Shown here: piece after piece, positions 52,823-61,389 of the stretch
Layout of the letters: the number at the start of each line of letters is the position of its first letter
Numbering within the stretch: position 1 is the first letter of the stretch
NCBI GenBank assembly: GCA_943912855.1
Contig: CALTVC010000015.1
Span: forward strand, 19,738 to 83,737
From: an uncultured Flavobacterium sp.
Lineage (GTDB): Bacteria; Bacteroidota; Bacteroidia; Flavobacteriales; Flavobacteriaceae
DNA: 64,000 nt
Reading direction: 5' to 3'
Made by a program: the position numbers and the translations under genes
The notes under the pieces: generated by a model
Databases searched by the model: none
Seen by the model: only the letters and a program-made list of their open reading frames with translations
What the model was told of the DNA's origin: nothing

Positions 52823-53824
52823 TTATTTTCCTAAAAACTCCTTCAGCGGTTTTATAAAACGGTCGTAGGCTTCTATGTGTGGCAAATGTCCTATGCCGTC
52901 AATTTCAGCAAGCTTGGCATTCGGTGTTTTCTTGGCGGTTTCTCTGCCCAGCACCGGGTAGTTACCCAGCTTCTCCTGAATAGCTGCTGGAGCTTTGGCT
53001 TTGCCCAGGGCAGTACGGTCGCGCTGACCTATGATAAGGAGCACTGGCATTTTAAGGTTCTGGAACTCGTAGCATACCGGTTGCGTAAAAATCATATCGT
53101 AGGTAATCGCCGCGTTCTTAGCCACTGTAGGGTAAATTTCCTTATTCAGTGTCCAACCCGCAAGGATGTTCACCCACCTGTCATACTGTGGCTTCCATTT
53201 GTTGTCGTAGTAAAACGTGAGCTGGTAGTTTTTTATCTTTTCGTAGTCCTGTTTCAGTTCGTTCTGATACCAGTCGTCTACGCTTTGGTACGGTACCCAA
53301 ACCTTCCAGTCTTCAAGCCCAATGGGATTTTCCAGAATCAGTTTCTCTACTACATCAGGGTACATGAGCGCAAAGCGCGTAGCCACCATGCCACCCATAG
53401 AATGCCCCAGCAGGTTAATTTTGTTAATCTTCAACTCATCCAGAATCTTCTTGGTATTCTGTGCCAAAAGCTGGAAACTGTACTGTATGTTGGTCGGCTT
53501 GCTACTCTTACCAAAACCAATCTGGTCGGGCATAATAACGCGATAGCCGTCTTTGGCAAGGTCGTTTGCGGTTTGCTCCCAGTAAGCGCCGCTAAAGTTT
53601 TTGCCGTGAAGCAGCACTACGGTTTTGCCATTTGGCTTGGCAGGTTTCAGGTCCATAAACGCCATGGTAAGTTGCTGCCCCTGTATGTCCAGGTTAATGG
53701 TACTCACGGGGAACGGATAGGTGTAATCTTCCAGCATCAGCCCCAGCGGACGTGGCTGTTCGGTTTGTGCCTGCGTGGGGATAAAGGCAAAAACCGATAG
53801 TATGAGTAAAGCAAATTTCTTCAT
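52823..53824 (-). CDS. secreted alpha/beta hydrolase
   Basis: 333 residues. Signal peptide MKKFALLILSVFAFIPTQAQ. Oxyanion part VVLLHGKNFSGAYWEQTAN; nucleophile elbow LLGHSMGGMVATRFAL; acid in LIIGQRDRTALGKA and the His in IDGIGHLPHIEAYDRF. Fold typical of haloalkane dehalogenase/esterase-like enzymes; substrate unknown. It is convergent with the prolyl oligopeptidase gene. Confidence 0.86.
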   Translation of the reverse strand: MKKFALLILSVFAFIPTQAQTEQPRPLGLMLEDYTYPFPVSTINLDIQGQQLTMAFMDLKPAKPNGKTVVLLHGKNFSGAYWEQTANDLAKDGYRVIMPDQIGFGKSSKPTNIQYSFQLLAQNTKKILDELKINKINLLGHSMGGMVATRFALMYPDVVEKLILENPIGLEDWKVWVPYQSVDDWYQNELKQDYEKIKNYQLTFYYDNKWKPQYDRWVNILAGWTLNKEIYPTVAKNAAITYDMIFTQPVCYEFQNLKMPVLLIIGQRDRTALGKAKAPAAIQEKLGNYPVLGRETAKKTPNAKLAEIDGIGHLPHIEAYDRFIKPLKEFLGK

Positions 53825-53860
53825 AATCGTTGTATTTCCGGTTTTGTAATCATTCTTCTT

Positions 53861-55624
53861 TTACGCGATGATTTCCATCTTCTTCATCAGGAAAGTGGCG
53901 CTTTTATTTTGACAGATACCCTCGCGCAGGGTATAGTCAAACACCAGTTCGTTATTGGTAATCTGCACTTCGAAGCATTCATTTTTCAGGTACTGCGGGT
54001 ATTCGCTGCTTGTGTTGCACACCTCAATATCGTGCGTGGCAATAACACCTGTACCGTTTTGGGCAATTACTTTTTTAATCACGCCAATGGTACCGCTTTG
54101 CTTATCGTCGGAATTTGTTCCTTTCAAAATCTCATCCAATAGCACAAACGAGCGTTGACCCTGCATGGCGGTAATAATCTGTTTCAGGCGTTTAACCTCA
54201 GCAAAAAAGTACGACTCACTGTCGGCTAATGAATCGCTCTGACGCATCGAAACCAACACCGGTAACGGATGAACCACCGCCCTCTGTGCACAAACGGGAG
54301 CACCCACACCAGTCAGGAGCATGTTAATACCTAGCGTACGCAAAAAGGTACTTTTGCCCGACATATTACTGCCCGTAAGAATACGGAACGGTTGCTGCGT
54401 AAACTGAATATCGTTACACACTCGTACCGTTTCAGCAATAAGCGGATGCCCAAGTTGTGTAAACTCAATGCGGTTGTCTTGAGCAATTTCAGGGAACACA
54501 AAGCCGGAGTTGTTCGTGGCATAATTAGCCAGACTGTTTAGTGCTTCAAACTCACCGATTACGGCAAGCCAATCGTGTATGTGGGTAGCGTGTTTTTCTT
54601 TCCAAACATAAAGCCTGCGCAGTATGTGTATATGATACGTACTCACCCCATTTATCAGCATCGCCCCAAGCGGATTTGCCGTATTGTTTAAATCGGCAAA
54701 TAAACCCGATAGCGTTCGGATTTCAGTACTCGCCGAAGCGATCCTTTGTTGTAATGCTATATTCTTAGTGGCAGTAAACGATTCCTGCTCTATGCTGTGC
54801 AGTATGTCGCCATAGTTTTTAAGTATCTCATCTATTTCATCAGAGAAAAGGGTAATGGCGCGTATCTTCTTAAAATGCGAAAACGCCTGCCCCACATTAA
54901 ACAAAAACAACCACGTAACCGCACTGTGGTAACTGCCTGTAATAATGCAGTACACCGCCGCCGCTACAAAAGCCACCGGACCTGCAATGCTCAGCACCTT
55001 AGCTGTACCCGAGAGTTGTTCCAAAGGTGAGTTTGCCCATTCCTGTAGTTGGTCGTACTTCTTAGCCGTGTCGTTTTTACTTCTTGCCAGGGCTACTATA
55101 TGTTGTCGCCATTCGGTTTTGTTTTTCAACTCAGCAATCGCCTGCTGGTTTTGCAGGATTTCGGCATTGGACAACAATCCGCCCAATAGCTTCGCAAAAG
55201 TATTTTTGCCAATGAACGTATACGTACGGTTCAGTTGATGGAACAACGACCGCGCCCCAAAAATATCCAGGTCGTACGTATAGGCATGGCTTGGGTCAAC
55301 ATACTCCTTACCCTCCTCAAACGGAATCGCCGTACGATTAAGGTAAGCGATTTCATCTTTATTTATCTGTATCAGCTGACGTAGCAAATTGCGTTGGCGC
55401 GATACCTTTTGGTGTTTTTTATAAACAACGGCAAAGCCAATACAAAGTGCGATTGCCCCAGCCCAATAGCCCTGTCCGCCATATTTAATACCCAGATACC
55501 CGGTAAGTAAAATCAATGCGGCAAGCACCAGTCGAATGGTACCAATCAGGTTATACTGCTTTTGCTGTTTGTGGTATGCTGCTTCGTGTTGTTGCAGTAA
55601 TTGTTCGTAGTCGGTTATTTTCAA
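53861..55624 (-). CDS. membrane-anchored MutS-like ATPase
   Basis: 587 residues from a TTG start at 55624. Two pairs of helices near the N-terminus (about 27-68 and 210-250) are unusual for MutS. A helical lever-like middle (about 260-400) is followed by the MutS ATPase: Walker A TGSNMSGKSTFLRTLG (about 418), SDSLADSESYFFAEVKRL, Walker B SFVLLDEILKGTNSDDK, and VIATHDIEVC. It lacks the mismatch-recognition domain. Known to me only as a flavobacterial MutS-related family; role in mismatch repair is doubtful. Confidence 0.84.
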   Translation of the reverse strand: MKITDYEQLLQQHEAAYHKQQKQYNLIGTIRLVLAALILLTGYLGIKYGGQGYWAGAIALCIGFAVVYKKHQKVSRQRNLLRQLIQINKDEIAYLNRTAIPFEEGKEYVDPSHAYTYDLDIFGARSLFHQLNRTYTFIGKNTFAKLLGGLLSNAEILQNQQAIAELKNKTEWRQHIVALARSKNDTAKKYDQLQEWANSPLEQLSGTAKVLSIAGPVAFVAAAVYCIITGSYHSAVTWLFLFNVGQAFSHFKKIRAITLFSDEIDEILKNYGDILHSIEQESFTATKNIALQQRIASASTEIRTLSGLFADLNNTANPLGAMLINGVSTYHIHILRRLYVWKEKHATHIHDWLAVIGEFEALNSLANYATNNSGFVFPEIAQDNRIEFTQLGHPLIAETVRVCNDIQFTQQPFRILTGSNMSGKSTFLRTLGINMLLTGVGAPVCAQRAVVHPLPVLVSMRQSDSLADSESYFFAEVKRLKQIITAMQGQRSFVLLDEILKGTNSDDKQSGTIGVIKKVIAQNGTGVIATHDIEVCNTSSEYPQYLKNECFEVQITNNELVFDYTLREGICQNKSATFLMKKMEIIA

Positions 55625-55656
55625 AACAAAATATATTTATCCGGCTAAGGTACAAC

Positions 55657-56643
55657 TTAACCCTGAGCCTTTTGGTATACGGCAGGGTTTACACATGCGG
55701 GCAACGGTTCGCCTTTAATGGCGGCAATGATATTCTGAGCAGCAAGCACCGCCATATCGTCACGGGTTTCTTTTACAGCCGAACCAATGTGTGGCAACAC
55801 GCATACGTTCTCTAAATCCAACAGCGGGTTGTCTTTATCCATTGGCTCAGGATTGGTAACATCAAGTCCCGTACCCCAAATGGTGCCGTTTTCAAGAGCA
55901 GCTTTTAAGTCAGTTTCGTTATGGATACCACCACGTGCCGTATTTATAAACAACGCCGAAGGTTTCATTTTCGCAAAAACTTCCGCATTAAACAAACCTT
56001 TCAGTTCCTCGGTAAGGTTAGCATGCACACTGATTACATCACTTTGAGCAAGTAGTTCGTCAAACTCCACACGTTTAGCACCTACCTGCCATTCGGCGTC
56101 TTTGTTGTGCCCACGGTTATGGTAAATGATGTTCATACCATACGCGCCCTTGCACATCTTAGCCATTTCCAGCCCAATGTTCCCCAAACCAAAAACACCA
56201 AGCGTTTTACCAAACAACGATGTCCCCAGCCCGGCAGTGGGCTCAAAGAAATCCCAGTTGCCACGGGCTATGCGTTTATGGTGGTAAAATGCCTTACGGG
56301 CGGTGGCTATCATAAGCAGGAAAGCCGTTTCGGCAGTGGCAAGGCTCAGTACATCGGGGGTGTTCCCTACGGGGATACCTGCCTTTGTAGCCGCCTCTAT
56401 ATCTACATTATCATAGCCAACAGAAAATAACGATACCACTTTCATGTGGCTGCATTGCTCAAAGAACGCGGCATCAGCTTTGCGTCTGCCACTAAGCAGT
56501 AGGGCGTCGGCAGCCTTGCACTGGGTTAAAAACTCGTCTTCGGTCAGTTCGCGTTTTTCTTTCCACTGGGTAATTTCGTAGCCCTCTTTTTCCAGAAGGT
56601 CTAAGCCTGCCTGTGGTATTTCGCGTGTGATGAATATTTTCAT
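55657..56643 (-). CDS. D-isomer-specific 2-hydroxyacid dehydrogenase
   Basis: 328 residues. NAD-binding FGKTLGVFGLGNIGLEMAKM (GxGxxG), active-site Arg in INTARGGIHNETDL, Glu in GLDVTNPEPMDKDNP and His in VCVLPHIGSA. Resembles glyoxylate/hydroxypyruvate reductases. Lies in an all-minus block of metabolic genes and is preceded by an intergenic REP-like hairpin. Confidence 0.88.
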   Translation of the reverse strand: MKIFITREIPQAGLDLLEKEGYEITQWKEKRELTEDEFLTQCKAADALLLSGRRKADAAFFEQCSHMKVVSLFSVGYDNVDIEAATKAGIPVGNTPDVLSLATAETAFLLMIATARKAFYHHKRIARGNWDFFEPTAGLGTSLFGKTLGVFGLGNIGLEMAKMCKGAYGMNIIYHNRGHNKDAEWQVGAKRVEFDELLAQSDVISVHANLTEELKGLFNAEVFAKMKPSALFINTARGGIHNETDLKAALENGTIWGTGLDVTNPEPMDKDNPLLDLENVCVLPHIGSAVKETRDDMAVLAAQNIIAAIKGEPLPACVNPAVYQKAQG

Positions 56644-56659
56644 GATAATACATTTAAAT

Positions 56660-56704
56660 GCACCGGGAAACGCCCGGTGCTAATATGTTTAACCCTTTCA
56701 GGGT
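56660..56704. repeat. REP-like double hairpin
   Basis: GCACCGGG / CCCGGTGC stem (56660-56680), then TAATATGTTTA and a second small palindrome ACCCTTTCAGGGT (56692-56704). The second palindrome recurs at 59461-59473. Confidence 0.6.
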
Positions 56705-56787
56705 CAGTTGCATTTTAAGCTAGATTGTCAGGATTTATTTCTCATCTCGATGGCGCGGATTTGAAACACAGAGATGCGATTGAGTAA

Positions 56788-56901
56788 GCATTCCCCTCCC
56801 TCGGAGGGGTGCCCGTAGGGCGGGGTGGATTATACCGCCAACACATGACAAAATTTTCCACCCCGGCTTTCAGCCACCCCCTCCGAAGGGGAGGGGAATG
56901 C
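56788..56901. repeat. large imperfect palindrome of a dispersed GC-rich repeat
   Basis: Left arm 56788-56828 and right arm 56858-56901 are reverse complements of each other with a few changes (CCCCTCC...GGGGTGG versus CCACCCC...GGAGGGG). A single copy in the orientation of the right arm lies at 59542-59589 and shares AATGCCACTCTG at its end. GC-rich and non-coding. Confidence 0.75.
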
Positions 56902-56958
56902 CACTCTGCTGTTATCCGCTCCACAACTTGGAACCTGAAACCTGAAACTTTAAACAAA

Positions 56959-57909
56959 TTAATACCCGCTTTCAGTGGTAAGCAATTCCAATTGTACAGG
57001 TGTAATGGCAAGCTGTGGTGCCTGTATAATACTGTCTAATTGGTTAAGGCTGGTGGCACTAACAATAGGTGCGGTAATACCAGGGCGGTGGATAAGCCAT
57101 GCCAGGGCAACGGCTGCCTGCGTGGTGTTTAGTTCAGCTGCAACGGTGTCAAGGGCTGTTAGTATTTTATGTCCGCGTGCGTCAAGGTATTTTTCCATGC
57201 CACCACCACGAGGGCTTTTGCCAAAGTCGGCTGCACTGCGGTACTTGCCCGTTAGGAAACCACTGGCTAATGACCAATACGGAATTACACCCAGCTTGTG
57301 TTCTAATGCTATAGGTTCTACAGTGCTTTCGTAGTTAGCTCGGTCATACAGGTTATAATGAGGTTGCAGGGTTTGGTACACCGGGAAACCTTTATCTGCC
57401 GAAACCTGAAGCGACTCTAACAGCCTTTCCGGCGTCATATTACTCGTACCTATGTAGCGCACCTTACCATCTTTAACCAATTGGGCGTAGGCTTCAAGGG
57501 TTTCTTCAACAGGAGTTTCAGGGTCATCAAAATGCGTTTGATACAGGTCGATATAATCGGTTTTCAGCCTTTTCAGAGAATCTTCCACCGCTTGCAGTAT
57601 ATAGGCTTTTTTCAGGCCTTTTTTACCATCGCCCATATCGTTACCTACTTTCGTGGCAATGATAACATCATCACGGCGACCGCGCTTTTGTAGCCAGTTG
57701 CCAATAATGGTTTCGCTTTCGCCACCTACGTTGCCCTCTGCCCAGCGCGAGTACATATCGGCAGTATCTATAAAATTAAATCCGGCACCTGTAAAGGCAT
57801 CAAGGATTTCAAAAGATTGTTTTTCGTCAATGGTCCAGCCAAAAACATTACCACCAAATGTAATGGGATACACGTGCAAATCGGATTGGCCTAATTGTCT
57901 TTTTTCCAT
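56959..57909 (-). CDS. aldo/keto reductase
   Basis: 316 residues. TIM-barrel AKR with FNFIDTADMYSRWAEGN (catalytic Asp and Tyr), IIATKVGNDMGDGKKG (Lys), YIDLYQTHFDDPETPVEETL (His in YQTHF). NADPH-dependent carbonyl reduction, YajO/PLP-like group. Intact; substrate unknown. It starts 7 nt before the stop of the DUF1304 gene upstream. Confidence 0.9.
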   Translation of the reverse strand: MEKRQLGQSDLHVYPITFGGNVFGWTIDEKQSFEILDAFTGAGFNFIDTADMYSRWAEGNVGGESETIIGNWLQKRGRRDDVIIATKVGNDMGDGKKGLKKAYILQAVEDSLKRLKTDYIDLYQTHFDDPETPVEETLEAYAQLVKDGKVRYIGTSNMTPERLLESLQVSADKGFPVYQTLQPHYNLYDRANYESTVEPIALEHKLGVIPYWSLASGFLTGKYRSAADFGKSPRGGGMEKYLDARGHKILTALDTVAAELNTTQAAVALAWLIHRPGITAPIVSATSLNQLDSIIQAPQLAITPVQLELLTTESGY

Positions 57910-57916
57910 AATTGAA

Positions 57917-58312
57917 TTATTGTTGTAACCCCGATGCCAAAATCAGGGCTATGGTTATGAGTGCAGGCACTGCCTGTACAAAAAATATTTTTTTAGATGC
58001 GGTAAGCGCGCCATAAATGCCCGCTACAGCCACACAGCCCAGAAAGAAAAGGGTGATGTAATTGCGCCACAGGTTATCTGAAATGAAAAACGTCCAGATA
58101 AGGCCGGCGGCAAGAAAGCCGTTATACAAACCCTGGTTGCCCGCCAGTGCTTTGGTTTTAGGGAACAGTTCTTTAGGGAAGTTGCGGAATATTTTTGGCC
58201 CGCGGGTTTCCCAGGCAAACATTTCGAACCACATAATGTACAGGTGGAACAGCGCCACGAGCGTTATCAACGCGCTAATGGCAATCTCTAAAAAGCTTTG
58301 CGAATTTTCCAT
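57917..58312 (-). CDS. DUF1304 membrane protein
   Basis: 131 residues, four helices. ISALITLVALFHLYIMWFEMFAWETRGPKIF and KALAGNQGLYNGFLAAGLIW are the DUF1304 signature blocks. Function unknown. 7 nt before the aldo/keto reductase, so co-transcribed with it. Confidence 0.85.
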   Translation of the reverse strand: MENSQSFLEIAISALITLVALFHLYIMWFEMFAWETRGPKIFRNFPKELFPKTKALAGNQGLYNGFLAAGLIWTFFISDNLWRNYITLFFLGCVAVAGIYGALTASKKIFFVQAVPALITIALILASGLQQ

Positions 58313-58335
58313 GAGGTTTGGTTTTTAGCTAAAAG

Positions 58336-59376
58336 TTATAAAGTTACCACTTGCCCGGTGTCGCTACTTAGCAGTGCCGCGTCTATGATTTTCATAACAC
58401 GGGTACCGTCTTCGGCAGTAACGGGTTCGGTGGCATTTTCGGTAATGGCTTTGTATACGCCGTCAAACAGGTCGTAGTAATTGCCCTGTAGCGTAGGTAT
58501 GGTTTTCCGGATGGTTTCGCCATCTTTCTGTATGTTGAGTATACCGCTAAGTTCTTCCGGTTCTTTACCCCAATCGGTAAGGTTAGGCTTGGCACCTGTT
58601 TTCAGTACATCTTCCTGAAGATCGCCACGGTGTTTCAGGAAACTACCATTGCGTCCCTGCATTACGTACGACGGCACCATTTCTTTATTAAAGAAACCGC
58701 CGTGCAGGCGTACGCGCTTATCAGCATAGTACAATAGTATGTCGATGTTATCATCTACCAATGAGCCTTCGCGGATGGTACGCACATCGGCAAAAACCGC
58801 TTTCGGGTAGCCAAACAGGTACAATGACTGGTCTATGATGTGCGGGCCAAGGTCTTTCAGCACACCTGCACCTGCATTGGCACTTTCTTTCCATGCCTTG
58901 GGGCTAAGGTTAGGATTGTATCGGTCATAACGGATCTCGGCTTCTACAATGTCGCCAAGCTCACCCGAATCCAATACCTGTTTTACGGTTTTCAGGTCGC
59001 TGTCCCATCGGCGGTTTTGGTACACGGTAAGCTTCAGTCCTTTTTCTTTGGCAAGTTTATCCAATGCCTCTGCTTCGGCAGCCGTAGTGGTAAAGGCCTT
59101 TTCTACCAGGGCGTGCTTACCGGCTTCGAGTACTTTTTTTGTATATTCAAAATGGGTGTCTACCGGGGTGTTTACCACTACCAGGTCTACGTCATCGGCT
59201 AATAATTCTTCCAGAGTTTCGTATCGCTTTACGTTAGGGTAATCCTGACGGATGAGGTCTTTGCTGCGCTCCCATGCGCCTGTTAGTTCAAATCCTTCGT
59301 GTAGGGTAAGGAACGGCGCGTGAAATACTTTACCCGACATTCCGTACGATAATAATGCTGCTTTTACTTTTTTCAT
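58336..59376 (-). CDS. Gfo/Idh/MocA family oxidoreductase
   Basis: 346 residues from ATG 59376 (a GTG at 59388 is in frame). NAD(P)-binding KVKAALLSYGMSGKVFHAPF at the start, then the EKP-like motif in ALVEKAFTTTAAEA (the usual EKP is EKA here), DLGPHIIDQSLYLFGYP with the catalytic-site histidine. Reduces or oxidises a sugar or inositol-type substrate. EKA rather than EKP is a known variant (YdgJ-like). Confidence 0.87.
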   Translation of the reverse strand: MKKVKAALLSYGMSGKVFHAPFLTLHEGFELTGAWERSKDLIRQDYPNVKRYETLEELLADDVDLVVVNTPVDTHFEYTKKVLEAGKHALVEKAFTTTAAEAEALDKLAKEKGLKLTVYQNRRWDSDLKTVKQVLDSGELGDIVEAEIRYDRYNPNLSPKAWKESANAGAGVLKDLGPHIIDQSLYLFGYPKAVFADVRTIREGSLVDDNIDILLYYADKRVRLHGGFFNKEMVPSYVMQGRNGSFLKHRGDLQEDVLKTGAKPNLTDWGKEPEELSGILNIQKDGETIRKTIPTLQGNYYDLFDGVYKAITENATEPVTAEDGTRVMKIIDAALLSSDTGQVVTL

Positions 59377-59390
59377 TTTATGCTTCACAA

Positions 59391-59474
59391 GGCGTTGCCC
59401 TGCGTTATTGATTATAATAATTTATATTCGGTATGGCGTTGCCATACGCTATTACGTGCGACCCTTTCAGGGTC
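59391..59474. repeat. REP-like palindromes
   Basis: GGCGTTGCC occurs twice (59391-59399, and within GTATGGCGTTGCCATAC at 59431-59447), followed by GACCCTTTCAGGGTC (59460-59474). The last palindrome matches the one at 56692. Confidence 0.6.
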
Positions 59475-59511
59475 TGGTGTAGGGTGTTTCGCTCATTTCT
59501 TTGATAACGCT

Positions 59512-59654
59512 GACTGAGAACTGCGACTGAAAACCGTAAACCCACCCCGCCCTTCGGGCACCCCTCCGAGGGAGGGGAATGCCACTCTGTCGTTGTTTGA
59601 GATTGTCGCGCTCCGTACCTCCGCTCGCAATGACGACTGAGAACTGCGACTGAA
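59512..59654. repeat. repeat cluster with 20-bp direct repeats and a GC-rich palindrome copy
   Basis: A 20-bp sequence ending CTGCGACTGAA occurs at 59512-59531 and 59635-59654. Between them are the GC-rich element (59542-59589) and a second piece of repeat resembling 48292-48346 (59601-59634). No gene here. Confidence 0.65.
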
Positions 59655-59684
59655 TACTGAACACTAAATCCCGACCACTGAATG

Positions 59685-60755
59685 TTACCTCCTCTTCGCG
59701 CGGTCGTATTGCTTAGGCCAAATGGTTTCGGCACCAAGCTCATGGGCAAAGGTTAATCCAATGGCTGGGTCGCGTAGTGATTCGCGGGCAAAGAGCACCA
59801 AATCGGCTTTGCCTTCAGCTACAATGGCTTCGGCTTGTTGTGCTTCGGTAATGAGACCTACAGCACCTGTGTGTATGTGGGCTTCTTTCTTAATTCTTTC
59901 GGCAATGAATACCTGGTAGTTTGGTTCTACCGGGATCTTTTGCCAGTATACCGCCCCACCCGATGAACAGTCGATAAGGTCTACACCTTTTTCCTTCAAA
60001 ATTTTGGCAAGCGCTACAGATTCATCTATGCTCCAGCCACCCTCAGCCCAATCAGTACCCGATATGCGTACAAAAATTGGGAGTTCGGCAGGCCATTCGG
60101 TTTGTACGGCTTCCAATACTTCCAGTAACAGACGTATGCGGTTCTCAAAACTTCCACCATATTCATCGGTCCGTTCGTTAGACAGAGGCGAAAAAAACTG
60201 GTGGAACAGGTAGCCGTGTGCCGCATGCAGTTCTATTACTTTATAACAGGCTTCGTGAGCACGTTTGGTAGCTGCTTTAAAATCGGCAATGACCTTGTCT
60301 ATACCCGCCTTGTCCAATGCCTGGGGCGCATGCTCTTCCCGGTCGCTAAAACGAATGGCGCTTGGTGCTACGGTAGTCCAGCCACCTTCGGCTTCGGTAA
60401 GCTTATGCCCACCCTGCCACGGTGCGGCGCAACTAGCCTTTCTGCCCGCGTGTGCCAACTGTACTCCCGGAACGGAATTTTGTTCGAGTATAAAACAGTT
60501 TATTTCTTTCAGCTTTTCTATGTGGGCATCGTCCCAGATACCCAGGTCGGCAGGAGAAATACGTCCTTCGGGAGATACGGCGGTAGCTTCCTGAATGATA
60601 AGCCCCGCGCCTCCGGTAGCCCTTGACCCCAAGTGTACTAGGTGCCAATTGTTAGCAAAACCATCTACGGCGCTGTATTGGCACATGGGCGATATGGCGA
60701 TCCTGTTTTTTAGGATAATGCTCCTGAATTGTATTACGGAAAATAGATGTGACAT
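59685..60755 (-). CDS. NADH:flavin oxidoreductase (YqjM/OYE family)
   Basis: 356 residues. Opening SHLFSVIQFRSIILKNRIAISPMCQYSAVDG (flavin-binding MCQY) and ATAVSPEGRISPADLGIWDD; the substrate-binding His pair is in VIELHAAHGYLFHQFFSPLSNERTDEYGGS, and the FMN phosphate site near LVLFARESLRDP. Old-yellow-enzyme class reducing activated C=C bonds. The Cys near the start (MCQY) is typical of the YqjM subgroup. Confidence 0.91.
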   Translation of the reverse strand: MSHLFSVIQFRSIILKNRIAISPMCQYSAVDGFANNWHLVHLGSRATGGAGLIIQEATAVSPEGRISPADLGIWDDAHIEKLKEINCFILEQNSVPGVQLAHAGRKASCAAPWQGGHKLTEAEGGWTTVAPSAIRFSDREEHAPQALDKAGIDKVIADFKAATKRAHEACYKVIELHAAHGYLFHQFFSPLSNERTDEYGGSFENRIRLLLEVLEAVQTEWPAELPIFVRISGTDWAEGGWSIDESVALAKILKEKGVDLIDCSSGGAVYWQKIPVEPNYQVFIAERIKKEAHIHTGAVGLITEAQQAEAIVAEGKADLVLFARESLRDPAIGLTFAHELGAETIWPKQYDRAKRR

Positions 60756-60771
60756 AACGGTATGAGTAGTT

Positions 60772-61164
60772 TTATGTGATTTTATGGTCTACGGAATGTG
60801 TATTGGCTTCAACATACTGCAGCAGTATTACTAATATGAAACCGTGCAGCAGTTGGCTTGGGATGCTGCCCCATTCTTCTATAAGGCTGGAGCCAAATAT
60901 AAGTGCCAGCATTATGATGCAACCCGAAACCAATGCCCATCGGGTAAACAAGCCTATGATTAGTAATGCCCCGGTTATAAGTTCGGCAAACGGCAGGATG
61001 TAGCTAAACGGCGTTACAAGCGCTTCGGGGAGCAGGCTGTTTTTAAATTGCCCCACCATCCAGGTACTGAACGCATCGAGCTTCGGCATACGCACCACTC
61101 CGTGCCCAAAAAGGCTCATGCCTACAAGCATGCGTAAGAGCAGGTAAGGAAGCGGTTTTATCAT
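60772..61164 (-). CDS. DoxX family membrane protein
   Basis: 130 residues with four helices: LLLRMLVGMSLFGHGVVRMPKL, PFSYILPFAELITGALLIIGLFTRWALVSGCIIMLALIFGSSL. Typical DoxX/SURF-like quinol-related pattern. 16 nt upstream of the flavin oxidoreductase, likely same mRNA. Confidence 0.82.
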   Translation of the reverse strand: MIKPLPYLLLRMLVGMSLFGHGVVRMPKLDAFSTWMVGQFKNSLLPEALVTPFSYILPFAELITGALLIIGLFTRWALVSGCIIMLALIFGSSLIEEWGSIPSQLLHGFILVILLQYVEANTHSVDHKIT

Positions 61165-61351
61165 AATGTGCTGTTATTGTTTGCGATGAAATTTTTCCAT
61201 TGCATTTTACTAAAGAATTGCCTTACGGATAAATTTACTAAAGGTAAAGTTACCCCACAAGGGTGAATTATGAATTGCATTCGTCATTATTAACAAACTT
61301 TTAATTACGATACCGTTTTAATAATTTAGGGCTGTATAAATCAGAAAACAC

Positions 61352-61359
61352 TATTTTTG
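61352..61359 (+). promoter_or_regulatory. -7 box TATTTTTG for rseP
   Basis: Exact TAnnTTTG match 30 nt before ATG 61390. Confidence 0.55.
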
Positions 61360-61389
61360 TACGTTTCATATACAATTTTAAACCACATA

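Noticed and set aside
52877..53800. 307-codon plus-strand frame
   Set aside because: Lies wholly antisense to the alpha/beta hydrolase, whose catalytic motifs are clear. No recognisable protein pattern in the opposite frame.
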